From the NCBI GenBank assembly GCA_039920745.1, contig JBDSDD010000039.1, positions 1 through 64,000 of the forward strand: a stretch of DNA of 64,000 bases, written 5' to 3'. A program made the translations under genes and the position numbers. Shown in pieces: positions 11,269 to 19,167 of the stretch; positions within the stretch are counted from its first letter, which is position 1; each line of letters opens with the position of its first letter. Source of the DNA: Scleromatobacter sp039920745 (GTDB lineage Bacteria; Pseudomonadota; Gammaproteobacteria; Burkholderiales; Burkholderiaceae_C). A model generated the notes under the pieces. The model did no database searches. It was not told the origin of the DNA and saw only the letters and a list, made by a program, of their open reading frames with translations.

Positions 11269-11389
11269 TCGGAAGACCTCGTGTACGGTTGTTGTGGGGG
11301 GCTACCCTCTGGTCGCACCTTGGCGGCACGACTTGCGAAGCCACTTTACGAACCCGACATGCGCAAGGAAAAGAGGGTGCACACCGAGT

Positions 11390-11426
11390 CGTCGCGCGAT
11401 GTCAAAACCGTGTCGCTATTCGTCAA
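11390..11426 (+). promoter_or_regulatory. tandem ArgR (AraC-family) binding site
   Basis: Two direct half-sites: CGTCGC-N8-AA (11390-11405) and TGTCGC-N8-AA (11411-11426), separated by 5 bases, giving a 21-bp period. This matches the Pseudomonas AraC-type ArgR consensus TGTCGC-N8-AA-N5 (second copy perfect, first with one mismatch). It lies in the 275-base divergent region between the TonB receptor (start 11268) and the cyanophycinase-aot-argR-aru operon (start 11544). A perfect minus-strand TTGACA (11405-11400) overlaps the first half-site, although no good -10 follows it. The regulator is encoded in the operon at 17060. Confidence 0.75.
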
Positions 11427-11543
11427 CCGGGCCTGGGCCGATCGGACCAGGCGCGCCGTCTTCTTGACGCAAAGCGACATGGCCTTGCCTGATTCCGGCG
11501 TGCGTCCCTCAGGCGCACCACAACGGGTGCAACGGATGCCAAC

Positions 11544-12875
11544 ATGCACCACTTCGACAACCTCCACGCCGACGCACCTGCCATGCAGCGCCCCCCCGAC
11601 AACACGCAACGCCGCCGCTTGCTGGCCGCACTCGCCGCCGGCGCCGCCACGCCGTTCATGAGCGCCGACGTCCGCGCCGCGGACGCGATGCGGCCGGCCG
11701 ACGCACCACCGGATCCGCGTGGCGCCTGCGTGCCGATCGGCGGGGCGCTGCGCTTCGACAACGACGCCGTCTGGTCCCGCCTGGTCGCGCTCGCCGGCGG
11801 TCGTCGATCCACCTGGATCGTGTCCGGATTGGCGTCCGCGCACCCCGCACGCTCCGCAGCGCAGGTGGTCGAGGTCTTGCGTCGACACGGGGCCCGCGCC
11901 GAGGCCATCGAGGTCACGACCGGCCCCGGCGTGAACGCCAGCGTCGCCGACCCGCGCCTCGTCGCCCGCGTGCAGGCCGCCACAGGCGTGTTCTTCTGCG
12001 GCGGCGCGCAGGAGCGCATCGTCGACACGTTGATGCCCGGGGGCCACGACACGCCGCTGCTGACGGCCATCCGCGCGGTGCGCGAACGCGGCGGCGTGAT
12101 CGCCGGCACATCCGCCGGCGCGGCCGTGATGAGCACCACGATGTTCCGCGACGCGCAAGAGGTGCTGGCAGTGCTGAAGGGCCACCTGCGCGAGGGCCGT
12201 GAGATCGATCGCGGCCTCGGCTTCGTCGGCCCGCGCCTGTTCGTCGACCAGCACTTCCTGCGCCGCGGGCGCATCGGCAGGATGCTGCCGATGATGGTGG
12301 CGCACGGCTACACGCTGGGGCTGGGCGTCGACGAGAACTCCGCGGCGATCCTGCGCGGCGACGAGATCGAGGTGATCGGCGCCAAGGGCGCGCTGCTGGT
12401 CGACCTGGCCGGCGCGACGCACGAGCCGCAAGGCGGCGCCTTCGCGTTGCAGGGTGCGCGCATCAGCTACCTCGATCGCGGCGACCGCTACGACCTGGCG
12501 ACGCGGCGCTTCACGCCCTCCGCGCAGAAGCGCGCCGACCACGCGATCGACCCCAACGCGGCCGGCTTCGAGCCGTACTACGCGCATGCCCGCTACTGGT
12601 CGGACATGCTCGGCGACACCACCATCGCCAACGCGATGTGCGAGCTGATCGACAGCGGCGACCGCGAAGCCTTCGGCCTCGCCGCCGACCTGCGTCCGCC
12701 CGCCGACGACCCGCGCCCCGACCTCGCGTTCGAGTTCCGCCTGCACAAGGGTGACGACAGCCTCGGCTGGTTCACCGGCAGCTTCGGTGGCGAGGACTAC
12801 AGCGTCTCCAACCTCTATCTGGACGTGGCGCCGGTGCGCCTCGCCCGTCCCGCACATCGACCCTGGACCGCTTGA
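11544..12875 (+). CDS. cyanophycinase-family peptidase (S51), probably Tat-exported
   Basis: 443 residues from ATG 11544 (GGATG 5 bases upstream); an in-frame ATG at 11583 is an alternative. The N-terminus holds RRRLLAALAAGAATP preceded by a charged stretch and ending near DVRAADA, which resembles a twin-arginine signal. The catalytic domain has FFCGGAQERIVDTL, then GTSAGAAVMS with nucleophile Ser190, and FVDQHFLRRGRIGRML, all typical of cyanophycinases (S51), which yield beta-Asp-Arg from cyanophycin. A C-terminal extension of about 120 residues is of unknown role. Only 4 bases separate its stop from aotJ, so it is first gene of the arginine uptake operon. It is unlike the PPC-Ig enzyme at 6734 in architecture, suggesting different compartments or substrates of different size. 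Confidence 0.85.
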   Translation: MHHFDNLHADAPAMQRPPDNTQRRRLLAALAAGAATPFMSADVRAADAMRPADAPPDPRGACVPIGGALRFDNDAVWSRLVALAGGRRSTWIVSGLASAHPARSAAQVVEVLRRHGARAEAIEVTTGPGVNASVADPRLVARVQAATGVFFCGGAQERIVDTLMPGGHDTPLLTAIRAVRERGGVIAGTSAGAAVMSTTMFRDAQEVLAVLKGHLREGREIDRGLGFVGPRLFVDQHFLRRGRIGRMLPMMVAHGYTLGLGVDENSAAILRGDEIEVIGAKGALLVDLAGATHEPQGGAFALQGARISYLDRGDRYDLATRRFTPSAQKRADHAIDPNAAGFEPYYAHARYWSDMLGDTTIANAMCELIDSGDREAFGLAADLRPPADDPRPDLAFEFRLHKGDDSLGWFTGSFGGEDYSVSNLYLDVAPVRLARPAHRPWTA

Positions 12876-12879
12876 GACC

Positions 12880-13665
12880 ATGCTGACTATCCGTCGACTT
12901 CTCCTGGCCTTGCTGGCGTTCGGCGCGATGGCCCCCGCCGCCGCCGAATCCGCGCCGCGCACCCTGCGCATCGGTGTCGAGGGCGCCTACCCGCCGTTCT
13001 CCGAGGTCGGCCCGGACGGCCAGCTGCGCGGCTTCGACATCGACATCGCGCGCGGCCTGTGCCGCGAGATGGGCCTGACCTGCGTGCTCGTGCAGCAGGA
13101 GTTCGACGGCATGATCCCGGCGCTCGAGGCGCGCAAGTTCGACGCCATCGTCGCGTCGATGTCGATCACGCCGGAACGTCAGCGCGCGGTGGCCTTCAGC
13201 GACAAGTACTACAAGACGCCCAACCGCCTGATCGTGCGCGGCGCCGACCATCTCACCGTCACGCCAGCCGGCCTCAAGGGCAAGCGCATCGGTGTGCAGC
13301 GCGCGTCCGTCAACGACCGCTTCGCCACCGACACGTTCAAGGACTCCGAGATCGTGCGCTACGCCAAGCAGCAGGACATCTACCTCGACCTGACCGCCGG
13401 CCGCCTGGATGCCACGCTGGTCGACGCGGTGGCCGCGACGACCGGTTTCCTCGCCACGCCACAGGGCCGAGGCTTCGAGTTCGCCGGCCCCGAGTTCACC
13501 GATCCCGCGTACTTCGGCGCTGGCGTCGGCGTCGCCCTGCGCAAGGGCGACAGCGCGCTGCGCGACCGCATCAACCAGGCCATCGCAGCGTTGCGCAGCG
13601 ACGGCAGCTACGCGGCGATCCAGGCGCGCTACTTCAAGTTCGACATCTACGGCGCGCAGCGCTGA
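12880..13665 (+). CDS. aotJ: arginine/basic amino acid ABC transporter, substrate-binding protein
   Basis: 261 residues: signal peptide MLTIRRLLLALLAFGAMA (cleavage near AAAES) and a SBP_bac_3 domain with LRIGVEGAYPPFSEVGPDG, GFDIDIARGLC, the DAIVASMSITPERQR motif and a C-terminal YAAIQARYFKFDIYG. It captures L-amino acids in the periplasm for the two permeases downstream. The gene order (binding protein, two permeases, M14-type protein, ATPase, AraC-type regulator) is that of the Pseudomonas aotJQMOP-argR operon, which transports arginine and ornithine. Here the ligand could also be beta-Asp-Arg released by the adjacent cyanophycinases (inference). Confidence 0.88.
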   Translation: MLTIRRLLLALLAFGAMAPAAAESAPRTLRIGVEGAYPPFSEVGPDGQLRGFDIDIARGLCREMGLTCVLVQQEFDGMIPALEARKFDAIVASMSITPERQRAVAFSDKYYKTPNRLIVRGADHLTVTPAGLKGKRIGVQRASVNDRFATDTFKDSEIVRYAKQQDIYLDLTAGRLDATLVDAVAATTGFLATPQGRGFEFAGPEFTDPAYFGAGVGVALRKGDSALRDRINQAIAALRSDGSYAAIQARYFKFDIYGAQR

Positions 13666-13678
13666 GCCGCCCGACATC

Positions 13679-14368
13679 ATGCTCACGTCCTATTTGCCGG
13701 CGATCTTCTCCGGCGCCCTGACGACGCTCGCGGTTGCGCTCACCTCGCTGGCGATCGCGATCCTGCTGGGCCTGGCGGGCGCGGGCGCGCGCCTGTCACG
13801 CGTGCGCCCGCTGCGCGCGCTTGCCACCGCCTACACGACCATCGTTCGCGGCGTGCCGGACCTCGTGCTGATGCTGCTGATCTACTACGGCGGCCAGCGC
13901 CTGCTCAACGCCGCACTGGCGCAGTGGGCAGACGGCGCGTACGTGGACGTCGATCCGTTCATCGCCGGCACGCTGACGATCGGCTTTGTCTACGGCGCGT
14001 ATCTCGGCGAGACGTTCCGCGGCGCGTTCCTGGCGGTGCCGCCTGGACAGGCCGAGGCCGCGCGCGCCTGCGGCATGAGCGGCGCCCAGGTATTGCGACG
14101 CGTGCTCGGCCCGCTGATGCTGCGCCACGCACTGCCCGCGCTGTCCAACAACTGGCTCGTGATGCTCAAGAGCACGGCCATCATCTCGGTGATCGGGCTG
14201 CCCGACCTGATGCAGCGCGCCGGGCTGGCCGCCGGCGCCACGCGCGAGCCGTTCTTCTTCTATGTGGTCGCGGCCGGCATCTATCTCGCCTTCACGAGCG
14301 TGTCGGAGCTCGTCCTGCGGGCCTTGCAGTCGCACCTGGGCATGGGCCTGCGCGAGGTGCGCCTGTGA
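13679..14368 (+). CDS. aotQ: arginine ABC transporter permease AotQ
   Basis: 229 residues, five or so membrane helices, beginning MLTSYLPAIFSGALTTLAVA. HisM/ArtQ-type signatures are visible: TTIVRGVPDLVLMLLIYYGG and the EAA loop EAARACGMSGAQVLRRVLGP. It forms a heterodimeric inner-membrane channel with the next gene product. Its stop overlaps the GTG start of aotM. Confidence 0.9.
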   Translation: MLTSYLPAIFSGALTTLAVALTSLAIAILLGLAGAGARLSRVRPLRALATAYTTIVRGVPDLVLMLLIYYGGQRLLNAALAQWADGAYVDVDPFIAGTLTIGFVYGAYLGETFRGAFLAVPPGQAEAARACGMSGAQVLRRVLGPLMLRHALPALSNNWLVMLKSTAIISVIGLPDLMQRAGLAAGATREPFFFYVVAAGIYLAFTSVSELVLRALQSHLGMGLREVRL

Positions 14369-15054
14369 ATGCGGGCCCGATCCTCGACAACGCCGCGCTC
14401 TTCGCGCACGGCACGCTCACGACGATCGCGCTGCTGGCCGCCGCGCTGGTCGTCGGCGGTGCGCTGGCAATCCCTCTGGCCATCGTGCGCACGTCGCGCG
14501 GTCGGCTCGCCAGCCGCACGGTCTGGGCCTTCACGTACGTCGTTCGCGGCACGCCGCTGCTGGTGCAGCTGTTCCTGCTGTACTACGGACTGGCGCAGTT
14601 CGACGCCGTGCGCGCGAGCGTGGCGTGGCCGCTGCTGAAATCGGCATGGTTCTGCGCCGCACTGGCGATGGCGATCAACACCTGCGCATACACCACCGAG
14701 ATGCTCGCCGGCGCGATCCGCGCGCTGCCGCACGGCGAGATCGAGGCCGCGCTGGCGATCGGGATGTCGCCCAGCCAGCGCCTGCGCCGCATCGTGCTGC
14801 CGCTGGCGTTGCGGCGCTCGCTGCCGGCGTATTCCAACGAGGTGGTGATGATGCTGCACGGCACCTCGCTCGCCAGCATCGTCACGCTGATGGACATCAC
14901 CGGCGTCGCGCGCGACGTCAACGCCCGCTTCTACCTGCCGTTCGAGTCGTTCATCGCGGCGGCCGCCCTCTACCTCCTGCTGACCTTCGCGCTGATCGCC
15001 GCCTTTCGCTGCGCCGAACAGCGCTGGCTCGCGCCGCTGCGCGCGCGCGCCTGA
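14365..15054 (+). CDS. aotM: arginine ABC transporter permease AotM
   Basis: 229 residues starting from a GTG inside the GTGA overlap with aotQ; there is no better start. Signatures are FTYVVRGTPLLVQLFLLYYG and the EAA loop EIEAALAIGMSPSQRLRRIV. It pairs with AotQ. Translational coupling with aotQ implies equal amounts of both subunits. Confidence 0.9.
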   Translation: MNAGPILDNAALFAHGTLTTIALLAAALVVGGALAIPLAIVRTSRGRLASRTVWAFTYVVRGTPLLVQLFLLYYGLAQFDAVRASVAWPLLKSAWFCAALAMAINTCAYTTEMLAGAIRALPHGEIEAALAIGMSPSQRLRRIVLPLALRRSLPAYSNEVVMMLHGTSLASIVTLMDITGVARDVNARFYLPFESFIAAAALYLLLTFALIAAFRCAEQRWLAPLRARA

Positions 15055-15071
15055 CCCGTCATTGCCCGTCC

Positions 15072-16220
15072 ATGAAAACTCATCGTCATCCGCTCCTCCC
15101 CGCCGCACCCGGCACGCGACGCGAGATCACCAGCTTGCACTTCGGCACGCCTGGCAGCGGCCCCAAGGCGCTCATCCAGGCGTCGCTGCACGCCGACGAG
15201 GTGCCCCCGATGCTGGTCGCGCAGCACCTGCGCGGTGCGCTCGGCGGGCTCGAGCAGGCCGGCCGGCTGCGCGGCGAGATCGTGCTGATCCCGGTGGCCA
15301 ATCCGATCGGCCTGGGCCAGCGCCTGCTCGAACAGCCGGTCGGCCGTTTCGACCTCGCGTCCGGCGAGAACTTCAACCGCCACTATGCCAACCTGTTCGA
15401 GATCGTGCGCCACCAGCTCGAGGATCGCCTCGGCGGCGACGAGCGCGCCAACATCGCCAGCCTGCGGGCGCTGCTGCGCGACGCCTGCGCCCAGCTGAGC
15501 GTGCACACGGAGTTGCAGAGCCTGCGCCAGGTGCTGCTTTCGCTCGCGGTCGATGCCGACACCGTGCTCGACCTGCACTGCGACAACGAGGCCCTGTTGC
15601 ACCTCTACACCACGCCGTCGCTGTGGCACGCGGTGGAGCCTCTGGCCCGCGAGCTGCAATGCCCGCTCGCGCTGCTGGCCGACGGCTCCGGCGACGACCC
15701 GTTCGACGAGGCCTGTTCGCTGACCTGGCAGCGCCTGGCCGCCCACCTGGCGGCCACGCACCCCGGCGTCGCGGCCGGCCCCGGGCTGGCCCAGGCCTGC
15801 GTGGCCGCGACGGTGGAACTGCGCGGCGAAGCCGACGTCAGCCACGCCCAGGCCGCGGCCGATGCGCGCGGCCTGCTGCGCTACCTGATGCAGCGTGGCC
15901 ACATCGAGCCTGACGCCGACTTCGGCCGATCGCCCACCCCGCCCTCCGGCGCCCCACGGCCGCTGGCCGGCTCGATGCCTGTCGTGGCCCCGATCGGCGG
16001 CGTGCTGCTGTACCTGCGCGAGCTCGGCGCGACGCTGGCCGAAGGCGAGCCCTTCGCCGAGATCATCGAGCCGGTGAGCGGCCAGACAGTCACTGTTGCC
16101 AGCCCCGTCGACGGTCTGTTCTTCGCCCGCGACGCGCGTCGCTACGTCGCCGCGGGCACCCGCATCGCCAAGATCTCGGGCACGCAAGCCCGGCGTCGCG
16201 GCAAGCTCATGTCTGCCTGA
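15072..16220 (+). CDS. aotO: AotO-like M14-family (succinylglutamate desuccinylase/aspartoacylase) protein
   Basis: 382 residues. The N-terminal two-thirds is a zinc carboxypeptidase-like fold with ALIQASLHADEVPPMLVAQH (HxxE zinc ligands), the FNRHY segment and DTVLDLHCDNE supplying the third His. The last 80 residues form a lipoyl-like barrel (VVAPIGGVLLYLRELGATLA, then EGEPFAEIIEPVSGQTV and GTRIAKI), as in AstE/aspartoacylase-type proteins. No signal peptide, so cytoplasmic. It occupies the position of aotO in the Pseudomonas aot operon, where its job is not settled and it is not needed for transport. Given the flanking cyanophycinases, an amide- or isopeptide-hydrolase role on an imported Asp-Arg conjugate is worth testing (inference). 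Confidence 0.78.
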   Translation: MKTHRHPLLPAAPGTRREITSLHFGTPGSGPKALIQASLHADEVPPMLVAQHLRGALGGLEQAGRLRGEIVLIPVANPIGLGQRLLEQPVGRFDLASGENFNRHYANLFEIVRHQLEDRLGGDERANIASLRALLRDACAQLSVHTELQSLRQVLLSLAVDADTVLDLHCDNEALLHLYTTPSLWHAVEPLARELQCPLALLADGSGDDPFDEACSLTWQRLAAHLAATHPGVAAGPGLAQACVAATVELRGEADVSHAQAAADARGLLRYLMQRGHIEPDADFGRSPTPPSGAPRPLAGSMPVVAPIGGVLLYLRELGATLAEGEPFAEIIEPVSGQTVTVASPVDGLFFARDARRYVAAGTRIAKISGTQARRRGKLMSA

Positions 16221-16225
16221 CACCC

Positions 16226-17035
16226 ATGAACGACTTTGCACTCCCGCCACCGGCCTTGGCAGTCACCGATCTGCACAAGCGCTACGGCGATCGGCCCATC
16301 CTGCAAGGCATCAGCCTGCGCGCGGAGCGCGGCGACGTGATCACGCTGATCGGCTCCAGCGGCTCCGGCAAGAGCACGCTGCTGCGCTGTCTCAACCTGC
16401 TGGAGCGCCCGCACGAGGGCCAACTGGCCTGCGGCACCGAGACGCTCGCGCTCGTGCGCCGGCGCGACGGCATGCTCGACGCCAGCGACGCCGCGCAGCT
16501 GAGGCGCTGGCGCGCACGGCTGGGCTTCGTCTTCCAGGGCTTCAACCTGTGGCAACATCGAACGACCTTGGAGAACGTCATCGAAGCGCCGATCCATGTC
16601 CTGGGCGTGTCCCGGGACGAAGCGGTCGCGCGGGCCAGCGAGCTGTTGGAGCGCGTCGGCTTGAAGCACCGGAGCGACGTCCATCCGGCACAGCTGTCCG
16701 GCGGAGAGCAGCAACGCGTCGCGATCGCACGGGCGTTGGCGATGGATCCCGACGTGCTGCTGTTCGACGAGCCCACGTCGGCGCTCGACCCGGAGCGCGT
16801 CAACGAGGTGCTGCAGGTCATGCGCGAGCTGGCCCGCGAAGGGCGCACGATGCTGGTCGTTACCCACGAGATGGCCTTCGCCCGCGAGGTGTCCACGCGG
16901 ACCGTGTTCCTGCATGCAGGCCGCATCGAGGAGCAAGGCCCACCCGACGCGCTGTTCGGCGCGCCGCGCAGCGCCCGCCTGCAGCAGTTCCTGGGCAGCC
17001 TCGCGCGCACCGGCTCGCCGGCCCTGGCGCGCTGA
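16226..17035 (+). CDS. aotP: arginine ABC transporter ATP-binding protein AotP
   Basis: 269 residues with Walker A GSSGSGKS (43-50), Q-loop FVFQGFNLWQHRTTLENVIE, signature LSGGEQQRVAIARALAM, Walker B LLFDEPTSALDPE and the H-loop VVTHEMAFAREV. It is of the HisP/GlnQ polar amino acid type and drives AotQM. It lies 5 bases after aotO and 24 bases before argR. Confidence 0.93.
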   Translation: MNDFALPPPALAVTDLHKRYGDRPILQGISLRAERGDVITLIGSSGSGKSTLLRCLNLLERPHEGQLACGTETLALVRRRDGMLDASDAAQLRRWRARLGFVFQGFNLWQHRTTLENVIEAPIHVLGVSRDEAVARASELLERVGLKHRSDVHPAQLSGGEQQRVAIARALAMDPDVLLFDEPTSALDPERVNEVLQVMRELAREGRTMLVVTHEMAFAREVSTRTVFLHAGRIEEQGPPDALFGAPRSARLQQFLGSLARTGSPALAR

Positions 17036-17059
17036 GCGTTCGCGCGCGCGCCCCGCTCC

Positions 17060-18079
17060 ATGCGCCACCGCATCGGCTTCATCCTGCTGCCCGGCCTGCA
17101 CCTGCTGGAGATGGCCGGCGCCATCGACGTGATCGGCGCGGCCAACCGCATGCTGGAGGCGCCGGGCTACGACCTGCACCTGCTGTCGCTGGACGGGTTG
17201 CCGGTGGCCAGCAGCGAGGGTGTGCGCGTCGAGGTCGAATGCGCACTGGCGCAGGCGCAGCCGTGCCTGGCAATGGTCGTGGTCGCCGCCCGCATGCCGC
17301 AGCGCGACTCGCCCGCGGCGCTCGCCGTCAGCACGGCCCTGCGCGCCGCCGCAGGGCTCGGCTCGACACTGGCGGGCGTCGGCAGCGGCGCCGGCTGGCT
17401 CGCGCTGGCCGGGCTGCTGGACGGCTATCGTTGCGCGATCCGCTGGGAGCAGGTCGCCGAGCTGGCGGCGGCGAGTCCGGCCACGATCGTGTCCGAGCAC
17501 CTGCACGAGGCAGATCGCAAGCGCCTGACCTGCGCCGGCGGCAGCGCCAGCGTCGACATGACCATCCACTGGCTGGGCCAGCGCCACGGTGGGCGCCTCG
17601 CGCAACAGCTCACGTCCGCGCTGGGGCTCGAGCGCCTGCGTCCGGGCGACGAGCGCCAGCGCCACGCCCGCACGGGCGGGCTGTCCGCGTCGAGCAAGCT
17701 GGGCGACGCGCTGGCGCTGATGCAGGCCAACCTCGGCGAGCCGCTGTCCACCGACGACATCGCGAGCCTGGTGGGCGTGTCGCGGCGCCAGATGGAGCGC
17801 CTGTTCAAGCAGCACCTCGACGAGTTGCCCGCGCGCTGGTACCTGCAGCTGCGCCTCGAACGCGCGCGCAGCCTGCTGCAGCAATCGTCGCAGTCCATCC
17901 TGCAGATCGGACTCGAATGCGGATTCGCATCGGGTCCGCATTTTTCGCGCGCCTACCGCGCACACTTCGGGCACACGCCACGCGAGGAGCGCGCTGGACG
18001 CGCCGCCGCGTGGCGCGCCGCACCGGCGCCGCTGCTCGACGCGACGCCGGCCGACGCGGCCATCGGGGATCCCACATGA
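17060..18079 (+). CDS. argR: AraC-family arginine-responsive regulator ArgR (GlxA/DJ-1 type)
   Basis: 339 residues. The N-terminal half is a DJ-1/PfpI-like (GATase1_ArgR) ligand-binding domain (IGFILLPGLHLLEMAGAIDV). The C-terminal half has two AraC helix-turn-helix motifs: LSTDDIASLVGVSRRQMERL and ILQIGLECGFASGPHFSRAY, followed by FGHTPRE. This is the arginine-sensing activator of Pseudomonas aot and aru operons, unrelated to E. coli ArgR. It sits directly after the transporter genes, as there. Its stop overlaps the aruF start by ATGA. The tandem half-sites at 11390-11426 are its probable target, so the operon would be autoregulated. Confidence 0.88.
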   Translation: MRHRIGFILLPGLHLLEMAGAIDVIGAANRMLEAPGYDLHLLSLDGLPVASSEGVRVEVECALAQAQPCLAMVVVAARMPQRDSPAALAVSTALRAAAGLGSTLAGVGSGAGWLALAGLLDGYRCAIRWEQVAELAAASPATIVSEHLHEADRKRLTCAGGSASVDMTIHWLGQRHGGRLAQQLTSALGLERLRPGDERQRHARTGGLSASSKLGDALALMQANLGEPLSTDDIASLVGVSRRQMERLFKQHLDELPARWYLQLRLERARSLLQQSSQSILQIGLECGFASGPHFSRAYRAHFGHTPREERAGRAAAWRAAPAPLLDATPADAAIGDPT

Positions 18080-19167
18080 CCGACCTCCACATCGGCGACA
18101 TCGATCGCTACCTGATGCGCCCCGCCACGGCGGCCGACATCGACGCGCTGGAGCGCTTCGCCGTCGCGAGCGCCTACGGCATCACCACGCTGCCGGCCGA
18201 CCGCGCCGCGCTTCTCGATCGCCTCGCGCGTTCGGCCCGCGCGTTCGCCGACGAGGACGCATCCAGTGGCGAGGAGATCTATCTGTTCGTGCTCGAGGAC
18301 CTGGCGCGCGGGCGCATCGTGGGCACCAGCGGCATCGCCGCCAGCGCCGGCTCGGGGCGCCATTTCTACAGCTACCGCAATGAGTACGTCGTGCATTCCA
18401 GCCCCGAGCCGGGCGGCCAGATGCGCGTGCACACGCTCAACCTCTGCCAGGACCTCACCGGCGCGACGCTGCTGACGTCGTTCTACATCGAGCCGGCGTA
18501 CGAGCACACGCTCGCGCCGCAACTGCTGTCGCGTGGCCGGCTGCTGTTCATCGCGCAGTTCCCCGAACGCTTCGCGGAACGCATCGCCGCCGAGAGCCCC
18601 GGCCTGGCTGACGACACCGGCCACTGCCCGTTCTGGGAGGCCGTCGGCCAGCGCTTCTTCGGCATGGCCTACCCCGAGGTCGAACGTCTGGCGGTGGGAC
18701 GAACCAAGGCTTTCATCGGACAGCTGCTGCCGCAGTCGCCGCTGTATGTCGCGCTCCTGCCGCAGGCGGCGCAATGGGCCATCGGGCAGTTGCACCCCGT
18801 GTCCGAGCTGCCCTTCGGGATCTTGCAGGACGAGGGCTTCGACGCGGACACCTACGTCGACATCTTCGACGCCGGGCCCATCGTCGATGCCAAGGTGGCA
18901 ACGCTGCGTACCGTCGCGTCGTCGCGCCTGGCGCGCACACGCGGCGCGCGCGACGACCGTCCGGATCCAGATGGCGCGCCCGGCACACTGCACCTCGTCG
19001 CGTCGACGCGACGCGACACCTTCCGCGCGGTGCTCGCGCTGGCCGCGGAGAACTCGTCCGAGATCGCGCCGGACGTCGCACGTCGGCTCGCCAACGTCCC
19101 GCTGACATGGAGCCGGATCGCGCCGCTCCTGCCACCCGACACCTCCCTCGGAGCGCTCGATGAGTGA
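18076..19167 (+). CDS. aruF: arginine/ornithine N-succinyltransferase, alpha subunit
   Basis: 363 residues of the AstA/AruFG family. Typical stretches are LMRPATAADIDALERFAVAS near the start, YSYRNEYVVHSSPE, LNLCQDLTGATLLTSFYIEP and FWEAVGQRFFGMAY, followed by PLYVALLPQAAQWAIGQLHP. It transfers succinyl from succinyl-CoA to the alpha-amino group of arginine, the first step of the AST pathway. Two tandem subunit genes are the Pseudomonas arrangement (AruF and AruG). The other ast/aru genes are not in the window. Confidence 0.88.
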   Translation: MTDLHIGDIDRYLMRPATAADIDALERFAVASAYGITTLPADRAALLDRLARSARAFADEDASSGEEIYLFVLEDLARGRIVGTSGIAASAGSGRHFYSYRNEYVVHSSPEPGGQMRVHTLNLCQDLTGATLLTSFYIEPAYEHTLAPQLLSRGRLLFIAQFPERFAERIAAESPGLADDTGHCPFWEAVGQRFFGMAYPEVERLAVGRTKAFIGQLLPQSPLYVALLPQAAQWAIGQLHPVSELPFGILQDEGFDADTYVDIFDAGPIVDAKVATLRTVASSRLARTRGARDDRPDPDGAPGTLHLVASTRRDTFRAVLALAAENSSEIAPDVARRLANVPLTWSRIAPLLPPDTSLGALDE

